Assembly (NCBI RefSeq): GCF_936927845.1 | Contig: NZ_CAKZHV010000070.1 | Location: forward strand, 54,542-118,541 | Length of the DNA stretch: 64,000 nucleotides | Direction: 5' to 3' | From: an uncultured Sphingomonas sp. | GTDB taxonomy: Bacteria > Pseudomonadota > Alphaproteobacteria > Sphingomonadales > Sphingomonadaceae | Shown: positions 1 to 8,731 of the stretch, one piece after another | Position numbering within the stretch: position 1 is the stretch's first letter | Layout: each line of letters starts with the position of its first letter | Made by a program: the position numbers and the translations under genes | Notes under the pieces: generated by a model | What the model saw: only the letters and a program-made list of their open reading frames with translations | Database searches by the model: none | What the model was told of the DNA's origin: nothing

Positions 1-92
1 GCGAGCGCTCACTCAGGCGGCCGGGCCGGCCTCGCGCAAGCGAGGACCGGCGACGCGGCTCTGCCGCAGCGGGCATCCGGACGACATAGAAG

Positions 93-122
93 CGGCGGCG
101 AGGGGATGCCCCTTCGCCGCCG
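93..122. terminator. GC-rich hairpin upstream of the ClC gene
   Basis: An almost perfect inverted repeat runs from the CGGCGGCGAGGGG arm through an ATG loop to the CCCCTTCGCCGCCG arm, with a single bulged T. It is followed by only three T residues on the + strand. It probably ends transcription of a gene lying left of the window. I see no convincing coding sequence in bases 1 to 174. Confidence 0.4.
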
Positions 123-174
123 TTTGCGTGTCCAGCGTGGGTGATCTCTGACCATAGCACGCTATAGCGGCCCC

Positions 175-1506
175 ATGCCCGACCGCCGCTCCCCCTTCGC
201 CCGCCACCGCTGGACCCCGTCGCGCTACCGCGCACTGCTGCGCACCCGCGGTCCGCGCTCGGTCCGTTTCCGCACCCGCGTGTCGGTGCTGGCGGGTGCG
301 ATCGCGATCGGGCTGGTCGCGATCCTGTTCGCCGAGGCTGCCGACTGGGCCGGCGGCTGGTTCAACGGTTATGCCAGGCGGTGGCACTGGCTGCCGCTGC
401 TCACGACCCCGCTCGCCTTCGTCGCGCTGGTCTGGGTGACGCGCAGGATCGCACCGCTGGCGAAGGGGTCGGGCATCCCGCAGGTGATCGCGGCGAGCGA
501 GGACCCCAACCGTGCGACGGGCACGCTGATCTCGATGCGCACCGCGGTCGCCAAGATCGTGCTGACGATCGCCGCAGTCCTGTCGGGTGCGTCGGTCGGG
601 CGCGAGGGGCCGACCGTGCAGCTCGCCGCCGCGGTGATGGGGCTGACGCACCGGATCATGCGCGTGCCGCTGCGCACCCCCGTTGTGATCGCGAGCGGCG
701 CGGCAGGCGTTGCGGCGGCGTTTAATACGCCGCTCGCCGGGTTGCTGTTCGCGATCGAGGAACTGGCGAGCGCCTACGAGCAGCGCGTGACGCTGCTGGT
801 GCTGTCCGCGATCGTCATCGCCGGCATGGTCGCGCAGTCGGTGCAGGGCGATTACGTCTATTTCGGCGTGATCGGGGCGAGCATTCCCTTGAGCAGCGCC
901 TTGCTGGTCGTGCCGGTGGCGGGCGTCGTCGGCGGCTTGTCGGGCGGTGCGTTCGCGCGACTGATGCTGATGCTCGCGACCGGCAGCACGGCGGTCACGC
1001 GGTGGAGCAAGGCGCATCCGATCCTCTTTGCGGGTCTGTGCGGCGTCGTCGTCGCCGCGCTGGGCGTGGCGACCGGGCTGACTTGGGGTACCGGCTATTC
1101 CGCCGCGCGCGAGATGATCGTCGGGGTCGATGCACCCTTGTGGTTCGGCCCGGCCAAGTTCGTCGCCACGCTCGCCACCGCAGTGGCGGGGCTGCCCGGT
1201 GGCATCTTCGCGCCGTCGCTGGCGGTCGGGGCAGGGGTCGGCAACCTGTTGCGCGAGGTGTTCCCGGCAAGTCCGACCTCGGCGGTCGTGATCCTAGGCA
1301 TGGTGGGCTATTTCGCGGGCGTCGTGCGCGCGCCGCTGACCGCGGTGATCATCCTGTCGGAGACGACCGCGAGCCGCGGGCTGATGCTGCCGATGTTCGC
1401 CACCGCCTTCATCGCCGATGCGGCGAGCCAGTGGGTGTGCCGCGAGAAACTGTACCACGGCCTGTCGCGCGGGTTCGCGATGGCGCCCGAGCCCAGACCG
1501 CAATGA
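175..1506 (+). CDS. ClC-family chloride channel / H+-Cl- antiporter
   Basis: This 443-residue polytopic membrane protein has the three ClC selectivity-filter signatures in order: GSGIPQ near residues 98-103, GREGP near 142-146 and GGIFAPS near 342-348. The glutamate of GREGP (about E144) is the gating glutamate of the family. An IEE motif near residues 194-196 matches the internal proton glutamate of E. coli ClC-ec1, which argues for a proton/chloride exchanger rather than a pure channel. There is no C-terminal CBS pair, as in short bacterial members. The gene stands alone and converges on the TonB-dependent receptor gene; its stop codon overlaps the edge of the shared terminator. The substrate could also be fluoride or nitrate, but the GSGIP filter favours chloride. 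Confidence 0.9.
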   Translation: MPDRRSPFARHRWTPSRYRALLRTRGPRSVRFRTRVSVLAGAIAIGLVAILFAEAADWAGGWFNGYARRWHWLPLLTTPLAFVALVWVTRRIAPLAKGSGIPQVIAASEDPNRATGTLISMRTAVAKIVLTIAAVLSGASVGREGPTVQLAAAVMGLTHRIMRVPLRTPVVIASGAAGVAAAFNTPLAGLLFAIEELASAYEQRVTLLVLSAIVIAGMVAQSVQGDYVYFGVIGASIPLSSALLVVPVAGVVGGLSGGAFARLMLMLATGSTAVTRWSKAHPILFAGLCGVVVAALGVATGLTWGTGYSAAREMIVGVDAPLWFGPAKFVATLATAVAGLPGGIFAPSLAVGAGVGNLLREVFPASPTSAVVILGMVGYFAGVVRAPLTAVIILSETTASRGLMLPMFATAFIADAASQWVCREKLYHGLSRGFAMAPEPRPQ

Positions 1507-1534
1507 AAAAGGGCGGCGGATCGCGCCGCCGCCC
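1506..1534 (-). terminator. Intrinsic terminator of the TonB-dependent receptor gene
   Basis: A perfect 9-bp stem (GGGCGGCGG / CCGCCGCCC) with a 6-nt loop is followed on the minus strand by five T residues. It lies between two converging genes and may act on both. The T tract touches the stop codon of the ClC gene. Confidence 0.75.
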
Positions 1535-1549
1535 CCTGTCAGACGAGGC

Positions 1550-3901
1550 TCAGCGGAATTTGCCGCTGAGCGAGACGCCGATCACGCGCGGTTCGTTGAA
1601 CACCGCTGCGTTGTAATTCTCGATCACGCCTTTCAGGTTCTTTTCCGCCGTCAGGTTGCGCGCGAAGGCGGCGATCTCGTAGCGGCCGTCGGGCGTCGTA
1701 TAGCCCGCCTTCATCCCGAGCTCGAAGTTGCCGTTCGCGTAGAATTCGCGCGTCTTGTAGAGCACGAAATTCGTGTAGCCCTGCAGGTTGAAGTCGGTCG
1801 CGACGAAGAAATTGCCCTCGTTGCTGAGCGGGATGTCGTACCGCACCGCGGCGTCGATCTGATACTCCGGCGCATTGGGCAGCGGGTTGCCGTCGATCTG
1901 CGCCAGCACGGCGGGGCTGCCGAAGATCATGCGCGTGATCGTCGGGTCCTGCACGGTGCAGGTGACGCGCCCGGCGAGTGCGCAGACCTGCGCGTAGACG
2001 TTCTTGTCCTTGATCTCGCTGTGCAGCGCGCTGCCGCCGAGAGAGAAGGTGATGTTGCGGATCGGCCGCCATTCCAGCTCCGCCTCGAACCCGTAGGCGT
2101 CGGCGTGGTCGGCGTTGAACAGCACGCCGTTGCCGTTGGCATCGTTGCCGTTCAGCTGGATGTCGTTGACGCGGTAGTAAAAGCCCGTCGCATTGAAGCG
2201 CATATTGCCGAACGGCCGCGTCTTCACGCCCGCCTCGTACGAGGTGATCGTCTCGCTGTCGGCGGTTGTGAAGGCGGAGCCGAACACCGCCGAGCGGCCC
2301 TGGATCGTCGGCCCGCGGAAACCGCGCGCGACGCGGGCGTAGATGCTTGCGGTCGGATCGACCTCGTACAGCGCCGACACGTCCCAGCTCGGCTCCTTGC
2401 CCGTCAGCTTGACGTTGCGCGGGGCGGTGGCAGGGAAGTTGACGGTTGCGCCGGTGGTCGCGGGCTTCACCAGGATCGTGCGCTTGTTGTCCTCGGTGTA
2501 GCGGCCGCCGGCGGTCAGCGTCAGGCGATCGAGCGTGTAGCTCGCTTGGCCGAACACCGCCCATGACGTGTTGGCGTCGTGCAGGCGGACCCAGTTGCCC
2601 GGATTGTTGGTATTGCCGTTCGCCGCCACGAACGGCGCGGAGAGGAAGAAGCGGCGCTGGTAAAAATCGGTCGTGTCGCGCTGGTCGAAGTAGAAGCCGC
2701 CGAACTGCCACTTGAACGCGGCGCCTGAGTCGCTGGAGGCGAGGCGCAACTCCTGCGTCCACTGGTCGAGGTCGCGGATGTTGCCCTGGCTCTGCCCGCA
2801 GTCGATGCAGCCGCCGCTCGCGTTCAGCGGCAACTGGCGCACGCCGCCGTCGGTGTCGCCGCGGCTGTAGCCCGAGGTGGTCTCGTACGCGGTGATCGAG
2901 GTGAGCGTCGCCGGTCCGAAGTCATAGGCCGCGTTCACCGACCCGCCATAGGTCTTGTACGCCTGCGGGTTGTTGTTGCCTTCGTCCAGCGCGATGCGGC
3001 CACGCGGCTCGCGCGCGACGCTGTTCGACCCGCGCACCAGCGCGCCGCGGTGGAACACGGTCGAGGTGCCGTCGTAATCGCGCGCGTGACCCGACACGTT
3101 GATCGACAGCGCCTCGGTCGGCGTGAACAGCAATTGCAGCCGCACGTCGCGTTCGTTGAACCCGCCTAGCGCATTCTTGCCGCCGCGCGTGCCGTCGACG
3201 CCCGTGCCCGTAAAGGTGTTGTCGATCCAATCGTCGCGGTGCTGGTAGAGGCCGGACAGGCGGAATGCGATCTTGTCGGCGACGATCGGCCCGCCAATTC
3301 CTGCGTCGACGATCGCGGTATTGTAGCTGCCATAGGAGGCGCTGACGCGGCCGTCGAAGGTCTGACTGGGGCGGATCGTGTCGAACTTGATGATGCCGGC
3401 GGTCGTGTTGCGCCCGAACAGCGACCCTTGCGGCCCGCGCAGCACCTCGACCTGATTGACGTCGAACACCGGGTTGGACTTCAGCACGACGTGCTCGAGC
3501 ACGACGTCGTCCTGGATGATCGACACCGGCTGCGACGCGCCGAGATAGAAGTCGATGTTGCCCAGACCACGGATGTAGAAGCGCGGAAAGATGCGCCCGG
3601 TCGTCGTCTCGGCATACAGGCCGGGCACGCGTCCGGCGAGCGACAGGATGTCCTCGCCCGCGGTCTGGAAGGTACGCAGGTCGTCGCCCCCGACCACCGC
3701 GACCGAGACGGGCACGCGCTGCAGGTTCTCCGACCGGCGCTCGGCGGTGACGGTGATCTCCTGCAGCCCGTCCTCACCCGGTGTGGCGGTCGCCGCGTCG
3801 ACGGCGGGCGGGGTTGGCGACTGCACCGTCTGCGCCACCGCAGGAGCGGAAAGCGCGAGGAGGCCGGCGGCACCGGCGAGCAGGAGCGACTTGGACGTCA
3901 C
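1550..3901 (-). CDS. TonB-dependent outer-membrane receptor
   Basis: The 783-residue product has a signal peptide (TSKSLLLAGAAGLLALSAP, cleavage after AVA at about residue 23), then a short Ala/Pro/Thr linker, a TonB-box-like ITVTAERR segment near residue 45, a plug domain with FIRGLGNID-type signatures and LRGPQGSLFGRNTTAG, and a long beta-barrel. This is the usual layout of TonB-dependent receptors of sphingomonads. I chose the GTG at 3901 because the signal peptide begins there and an AAGGGA stretch lies upstream; an ATG at 3982 is in frame but would put 27 charged residues before the signal peptide. The protein ends in ..SGKFR rather than in the usual aromatic residue. Substrate is unknown: siderophore, sugar or another large molecule. 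It is divergent from the ParD-domain hybrid kinase gene. Confidence 0.88.
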   Translation of the reverse strand: MTSKSLLLAGAAGLLALSAPAVAQTVQSPTPPAVDAATATPGEDGLQEITVTAERRSENLQRVPVSVAVVGGDDLRTFQTAGEDILSLAGRVPGLYAETTTGRIFPRFYIRGLGNIDFYLGASQPVSIIQDDVVLEHVVLKSNPVFDVNQVEVLRGPQGSLFGRNTTAGIIKFDTIRPSQTFDGRVSASYGSYNTAIVDAGIGGPIVADKIAFRLSGLYQHRDDWIDNTFTGTGVDGTRGGKNALGGFNERDVRLQLLFTPTEALSINVSGHARDYDGTSTVFHRGALVRGSNSVAREPRGRIALDEGNNNPQAYKTYGGSVNAAYDFGPATLTSITAYETTSGYSRGDTDGGVRQLPLNASGGCIDCGQSQGNIRDLDQWTQELRLASSDSGAAFKWQFGGFYFDQRDTTDFYQRRFFLSAPFVAANGNTNNPGNWVRLHDANTSWAVFGQASYTLDRLTLTAGGRYTEDNKRTILVKPATTGATVNFPATAPRNVKLTGKEPSWDVSALYEVDPTASIYARVARGFRGPTIQGRSAVFGSAFTTADSETITSYEAGVKTRPFGNMRFNATGFYYRVNDIQLNGNDANGNGVLFNADHADAYGFEAELEWRPIRNITFSLGGSALHSEIKDKNVYAQVCALAGRVTCTVQDPTITRMIFGSPAVLAQIDGNPLPNAPEYQIDAAVRYDIPLSNEGNFFVATDFNLQGYTNFVLYKTREFYANGNFELGMKAGYTTPDGRYEIAAFARNLTAEKNLKGVIENYNAAVFNEPRVIGVSLSGKFR

Positions 3902-4221
3902 GATGATCTGTTTCCCTTTCGTGGTCACGGGTGTCGAGCGCGCAGCACCGCGGCCCGCGCGAACAGGTGTTCGTGCAGGCATTCATCCGGTGATTCGCGG
4001 CTCCCCCCGCTTGGGCCCGCGCCTCGCACGCGATTGTGTCGCCCGTGTGAAATGTGTCGGATGATTGCTCCGGGTCATCGATGAACTTCGCAGGCGTCCG
4101 ACGCGGCGTGCACGCGTGATCGCCCTGACTCGTTGAGGTAAGTAATATCAATGTAAGATCAGCAGCTTAGTCCAGAGTGATGTCGGTTGACACCTGGCTG
4201 GCTTGGTGCTGATACGTCACC
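3902..4221. promoter_or_regulatory. Divergent intergenic region between receptor and hybrid kinase
   Basis: About 320 bases without a gene, separating the minus-strand receptor from the plus-strand hybrid kinase. It is locally less GC-rich than its surroundings (the stretch GTAAGTAATATCAATGTAAG near 4139-4158). It must hold promoters for both genes and would be the natural binding site for the RHH domain of the kinase. No clear palindrome was found. Confidence 0.4.
4187..4215 (+). promoter_or_regulatory. Possible promoter of the hybrid kinase gene
   Basis: A perfect -35 TTGACA (4187-4192) is followed after exactly 17 bases by TGATAC (4210-4215), a weak -10. Transcription would then begin at or next to the ATG at 4222, giving a leaderless message. 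This fits the lack of a visible Shine-Dalgarno sequence before that ATG. Confidence 0.35.
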
Positions 4222-7200
4222 ATGACCACCCGTTCCTCGCGCAACATCGACGTCACGCCCGAGTGGGACGACTTTATCGCAGCACAGGTCGGATCGGGTG
4301 AGTTCGCCGACGCGAGCGAGGTGATACGGGTCGGATTGCGCGCGCTGCGCGATGGTAAGGTCGCACGGCCCGTGGCCGCGGGCTGGCCGGTCGGTGGCGG
4401 CGCGTGCGGCGATCTGGTCAGAACGGCGGCATGGGACGCGAACCCGCTCGGCCCGATCGATGAGTGGTCGCTGGAGCTGCGCGCCACGGTCGCCAACGTG
4501 GTCAACTCGCCCGTCGCCAAGGTGCTGATGTGGGGCCCGGACCACATCATGCTCTACAACGACGCTTATGCCGAAATTGCGGGAGTGAAGCATCCCGCCG
4601 CGTTCGGCGCGCCCGTGGCGGCGGTCTGGCCCGAGATCTGGGATTGGAACCGCGAGATGCTGGAAGCGGGCTTTCGCGGTGAGCGCCGCTCGTACCGCGA
4701 CCAGGCGCTGACGCTCTCGCGCGGCGGCGTCTCCGCCAGCGTGACGTTTGATCTGTTCTACACCCCCGTTTACGAGGCGGACGGGCGCGTCGGCGGGGTG
4801 CTGTGCACCTGCGTCGACAACAGCGCCCGCGTCGCCGCCGAGCAGCGCCACGTCGAGAGCGAGCGTGAATTGCGCACGATCACCGACGCGATGCCGGTGC
4901 TCATCTCGTTCATCGACCGCGATCACGTCTTCCGTTTCGCCAATCGCTTCTACGTCGACTGGTTCGGCATGACCCCCGACGAGGTCGTCGGTCGTCACAT
5001 GCGCGATGTCGTGGGCGAGGCGAACTACACCGAGCGATTGCCGCTGATCGAGCGGGCGCTGGCGGGCGAATCGATCGACTCGGATGCGCTGCTCTATCAC
5101 CGCGACGGCACCGCGCACCGCGCCAACATCCGCTATCTGCCGCGTCTCGCCCGCGACGGCAGTATCACCGGTTTTCAGGTGCTCGTCTTCGATCTGGAGG
5201 ACCGCGCGCGGCGTGAGGAAGAGCTGAACGCGAGCAACAAGCGCTTCCGCGCGGCGATGGACGCGGTGCACGGCGTGCTGTGGACCAACAGCGCCGACGG
5301 TCGCATGGTCGGCGACCAACCCGGCTGGGCGATGCTGACCGGGCAGTCGCCCGACGAGTATCACGGCTTCGGCTGGGCCGACGCGGTCCATCCGGAGGAC
5401 CGCGACGGCTCGATCGCGGCGTGGAACGAGGCGGTCGCGGCAAAGGCGATGTTCATCCACGAACATCGTGTGCGGCGGCATTGCGGCACGTGGCGCACCT
5501 TTGCCGTGCGCGCGCTGCCCGTTTTCGACGCCGCCGGTGAGATCACCGAATGGGTCGGCGTCCACACCGACATCTCGCACCAGCGCGCCGCCGAGGCCGC
5601 ATTGCGCGAGCAGGCGGAGGCCTTGTCGCGCCAGGTCCGCCACCGCGAGCGAGCCGAGGAACAGTTGCGCCAGTTGAACGAGACGCTCGAAGCGCGCGTG
5701 ATCGCCGAGATCGACGAACGTCGTCAGGCCGAGGCGAAGCTGCATCAGGCGCAGAAGATGGAAACGGTCGGCAAGCTGACCGGCGGCGTCGCGCACGATT
5801 TTAACAATCTGCTCCAGGTCGTCTCGGGCAATCTGCAATTGCTGAGCAAGGACGTGGCGGGGATCAACCGCGCCGAGCAGCGCGTGGCGAACGCGATGGC
5901 GGGCGTGTCGCGTGGATCGAAGCTGGCCGCGCAACTGCTCGCCTTTGGACGCCGCCAGGCGCTCGAGCCCAAGGTCGTCAACGTCACCCGGTTCGTGCGC
6001 GGTATGGACGACATGCTGCGCCGTGCGATCGGCGAGGCGATCGAGATCGAGACGATCGTCGGCGGCGGGCTGTGGAACACCTTTATCGATCCGGGTCAGG
6101 TCGAGAATGCGCTGCTCAACCTCGCGATCAATGCGCGCGACGCGATGGAGGGGCAGGGCCGCCTCACGATCGAACTCGGCAACGCGCACTTGGACGACGA
6201 ATATGCGCGCACCCACGACGAGGTGACGCCGGGCCAGTACGTGATGCTGGCGGTCAGCGACACCGGCTCGGGCATGACGCCCGAGGTGCTCGACAAGGTG
6301 TTCGAGCCGTTCTTCTCGACCAAGAGCGAGGGCAAGGGATCGGGCCTGGGGCTGTCAATGGTCTACGGCTTCGTTAAGCAATCGGGCGGGCACGTGAAGA
6401 TCTATTCCGAGGTGGGCGAGGGTACCACCGTTCGACTCTACCTGCCGCGCGCGATGGAGAGCGAGGATGTAGAGGTGCGCGTCGACACCGGGCCGATCGT
6501 CGGCGGGACCGAGACGGTGCTGGTGGTCGAGGACGACGAGGAGGTGCGCGCAATCGTGGTCGAGATGCTGACCGACCTCGGCTACCGCGTGCTGAAGGCG
6601 CCCGACGCGGCCGCCGCGCTGATCGTGATCGAGAGCGGGGTGCCGATCGACATCCTGTTCACCGACGTGGTGATGCCCGGCACGCTCAAGAGCCCCGAAC
6701 TGGCGCGCAAGGCCAAGCAGCGGCTGCCGAACCTCGCGGTGCTGTTCACCTCGGGCTACACGGAGAATTCGATCGTTCACGGTGGCAAGCTGGACGCCGG
6801 CGTCGAGCTGCTGTCGAAACCCTACACGCGCGAGGCGCTGGCGCGGCGGTTCCGCCACGTGCTCGCCAACCAGGGACAGCGCGCGATCGCCGCGGCACCG
6901 AAGGCCGCCGAGCCGCGCGCCACTGCGCCTGCGGCATCGTCGTCTGCGTCGCCGCCGCCGTCGCCGCGGGCATTGACGGGTGCGACCGTGCTGCTGGTCG
7001 AGGATGATGCGCTGATCCGCGCCAACACCGCGGAGATGTTGCAGGAGGCCGGTTGCGTCGTCGTCGACGCGGCGAGCGCGGAGGAAGCAATGGCGGCGCT
7101 CCACACCGCGCCCGTCGACGTGCTGGTGACCGACCTCAACCTGCCCGGCCACTCGGGCGCCGAGCTGGCACGGCGCGCGCGCGAGATGCGCGGATCGATC

Positions 7201-7386
7201 GGCATCGTGTTCGCGACCGGCGACGGTCACCGCGCCGCCGAAGCCGCGGCGAGCGGCGATGTCGTGCTGACCAAGCCTTATGCCGCTGCGCGGCTGGTTG
7301 AGGCGGTCGGCACTGCGCTCGACGCGAAAGGCGTGCAGCGATCGGCACCGGCCACGATGGCGAGGGCGGACGCCGTTTCGGGCTGA
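4222..7386 (+). CDS. Hybrid sensor histidine kinase with N-terminal ParD-like RHH domain and two receiver domains
   Basis: The 1054-residue protein has an unusual order. Residues 6-46 read as a ParD/CopG ribbon-helix-helix domain: VTPEWDDFIAAQVGSGEF followed by ASEVIRVGLRALRD. Three PAS-like domains follow (about 70-205, 215-335, 340-455), then a coiled coil (460-515). The HisKA domain carries GGVAHDFNNLL with phospho-acceptor H525, and the HATPase domain has GSGLGLSMVYG. Receiver 1 (about 758-880) has VEDDEE and phospho-acceptor D815 in TDVVMPG. After a Pro/Ala/Ser linker, receiver 2 (about 930-1045) has VEDD and D971 in TDLNLPG. The protein has no membrane segment, so it is cytoplasmic. RHH domains normally bind DNA as dimers, and none of the classical HK output layouts I know starts with one. 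No ParE toxin gene is adjacent. The HDFNN box resembles the kinases often paired with atypical or light-responsive PAS sensors, but no LOV cysteine motif is visible. Confidence 0.88.
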   Translation: MTTRSSRNIDVTPEWDDFIAAQVGSGEFADASEVIRVGLRALRDGKVARPVAAGWPVGGGACGDLVRTAAWDANPLGPIDEWSLELRATVANVVNSPVAKVLMWGPDHIMLYNDAYAEIAGVKHPAAFGAPVAAVWPEIWDWNREMLEAGFRGERRSYRDQALTLSRGGVSASVTFDLFYTPVYEADGRVGGVLCTCVDNSARVAAEQRHVESERELRTITDAMPVLISFIDRDHVFRFANRFYVDWFGMTPDEVVGRHMRDVVGEANYTERLPLIERALAGESIDSDALLYHRDGTAHRANIRYLPRLARDGSITGFQVLVFDLEDRARREEELNASNKRFRAAMDAVHGVLWTNSADGRMVGDQPGWAMLTGQSPDEYHGFGWADAVHPEDRDGSIAAWNEAVAAKAMFIHEHRVRRHCGTWRTFAVRALPVFDAAGEITEWVGVHTDISHQRAAEAALREQAEALSRQVRHRERAEEQLRQLNETLEARVIAEIDERRQAEAKLHQAQKMETVGKLTGGVAHDFNNLLQVVSGNLQLLSKDVAGINRAEQRVANAMAGVSRGSKLAAQLLAFGRRQALEPKVVNVTRFVRGMDDMLRRAIGEAIEIETIVGGGLWNTFIDPGQVENALLNLAINARDAMEGQGRLTIELGNAHLDDEYARTHDEVTPGQYVMLAVSDTGSGMTPEVLDKVFEPFFSTKSEGKGSGLGLSMVYGFVKQSGGHVKIYSEVGEGTTVRLYLPRAMESEDVEVRVDTGPIVGGTETVLVVEDDEEVRAIVVEMLTDLGYRVLKAPDAAAALIVIESGVPIDILFTDVVMPGTLKSPELARKAKQRLPNLAVLFTSGYTENSIVHGGKLDAGVELLSKPYTREALARRFRHVLANQGQRAIAAAPKAAEPRATAPAASSSASPPPSPRALTGATVLLVEDDALIRANTAEMLQEAGCVVVDAASAEEAMAALHTAPVDVLVTDLNLPGHSGAELARRAREMRGSIGIVFATGDGHRAAEAAASGDVVLTKPYAAARLVEAVGTALDAKGVQRSAPATMARADAVSG

Positions 7387-7504
7387 CGCATGCCCGGCTT
7401 AACCTGGGTGTAGATGATGCCGGCTGGCGGCGCGCGGGCCATGCTGGACAGCGCGCGCGCGACGCTCTAGCCGCGGCACTCACCCACAGGGAAGCGTCGC
7501 TCGC

Positions 7505-8731
7505 GTGACATCCGCCAGGCGACATATCGCCGTGCTCGCGCCGCCAACCGCGGGGCATCTGAACCCGTTGCAGGTGCTCGCGCGCGCGCTCGCCGGCCTG
7601 GGCCACCGCGTCTCGCTCGTCCACGTCGACGGGATCGAGCGGTTCGTTACCGATCCGGCGTTCGAGGTGGCGCGACTGGGGGGAAGCGGCGGCGCAGCGC
7701 TCGACGCCTATCTCGGTCTTCTCGGGCGGCCGACCGGCCCCCGCGGGCTGCCGCGGATGATCGCGGCCACGGCGGAGATGACCGCGCGGTTGCTGGACGA
7801 TGCACCCGCCATGCTTCATCGGATCGGGGCGGAGGCGGTGATCGCCGACACTGCGGAGCCCGCCGGACCATTGGTCGCCGCGCGGCTGGGGCTTCCGTTG
7901 GTCGCGAGCGTCACCGGGCTGCCGCTGCTGCGCGAGGAGAACGTGCCCCCGCCGTTCCTAGGTTGGCGCTACCGTCCCGACGCGATCGGGCGCAACCGCA
8001 ATAATGGCGGTTATCAGGTTGCCGATCTGCTGCTGCGCCCGATCACGCGCGTGCTCGACGAGCGGCGGCGCGCCTGGGGGCTGGCGGGCGAGCCCGAACC
8101 GCTGCTGTGGGAGGCGCAATGCCCGCGCGGGTTCGACTATCCGCGCACGCGGCTGCCCGAACGCTTCCGCTACGGCGGTGCGTGGCGCGCGGCGGACGAT
8201 GTGGCACTCAACGTACCGCGCGATGATCGGCCGCTGGTCTTCTGCTCACTCGGCACCTTGCAAGGGTCACGCCGCGCGCTGTTCCACACCATGGCGGCCG
8301 CCTGCGCCGCGGTTGGTGCGCGCGCGGTGATCGGCCACGGCGGCGGGCTGAGCACGGCGGAGGAGGCGGCATTGCCGGGCGACCCGGTGGTGCGCGCCTT
8401 CTGGCCGCAGGCGGCGGTGCTGCGCCACTGCGCCGCGGCGGTGGTGCACGGCGGGTTCAATAGCGTGCTCGACGCGCTCGCCGCCGGGGTGCCGATCGTT
8501 GCGTTGCCGATCGCGTTCGAGCAGCCGGGCACCGCGGCGCGGGTCGTCTGGTCGGGTGCGGGACGGGTGCTGTCGCCCAGGGGCTTGCGTGCGGGAACAC
8601 TCGCAGCCGTCCTCGGTGCGGTCATGCACGATCCGGGCTATCGAAGTGCTGCGGCGCGGATCGGGGCGGAAATGGCGCGGAGCGGCGGCGTGGACGCGGC
8701 GGCGGCGCGGATCAGCGCGGCGCTGTCCTGA
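7505..8731 (+). CDS. crtX: MGT/UGT-type glycosyltransferase, probable zeaxanthin glucosyltransferase
   Basis: This 408-residue GT1-fold enzyme opens with HIAVLAPPTAGHLNPLQ, the acceptor-domain start of macrolide/UDP glycosyltransferases. Near its C-terminus is the donor-binding signature VVHGGFNSVLDALAAG, followed by VPIVALPIAFEQP, which closely resembles CrtX of carotenoid clusters. CrtX transfers glucose from UDP-glucose to the hydroxyl groups of zeaxanthin or related xanthophylls. The converging neighbour is a carotenoid ketolase, which supports a carotenoid substrate. Start is GTG with AGGGAAG about ten bases upstream. Its last 20 bases overlap the end of crtW on the other strand. A different small-molecule acceptor (sterol, macrolide) is possible. 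Confidence 0.75.
   Translation: MTSARRHIAVLAPPTAGHLNPLQVLARALAGLGHRVSLVHVDGIERFVTDPAFEVARLGGSGGAALDAYLGLLGRPTGPRGLPRMIAATAEMTARLLDDAPAMLHRIGAEAVIADTAEPAGPLVAARLGLPLVASVTGLPLLREENVPPPFLGWRYRPDAIGRNRNNGGYQVADLLLRPITRVLDERRRAWGLAGEPEPLLWEAQCPRGFDYPRTRLPERFRYGGAWRAADDVALNVPRDDRPLVFCSLGTLQGSRRALFHTMAAACAAVGARAVIGHGGGLSTAEEAALPGDPVVRAFWPQAAVLRHCAAAVVHGGFNSVLDALAAGVPIVALPIAFEQPGTAARVVWSGAGRVLSPRGLRAGTLAAVLGAVMHDPGYRSAAARIGAEMARSGGVDAAAARISAALS

Noticed and set aside
1..174. Partial gene at the left edge
   Set aside because: Open frames exist on both strands but are short and Arg-rich; there is no recognisable C-terminus and a hairpin fills part of the space.
13..1017. 334-residue open frame opposite the ClC gene
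   Set aside because: No domain, extreme Arg/His content; antisense of a well-supported ClC gene.
4222..4360. Possible ParD/ParE toxin-antitoxin module
   Set aside because: The ParD-like segment is in frame with the kinase and no ParE-like toxin frame is present on either side.
4159..6216. 685-residue open frame opposite the hybrid kinase
   Set aside because: Composition is Arg/Asp/His/Val-rich without domains, typical of the antisense of a high-GC gene; the opposite frame has clear kinase motifs.
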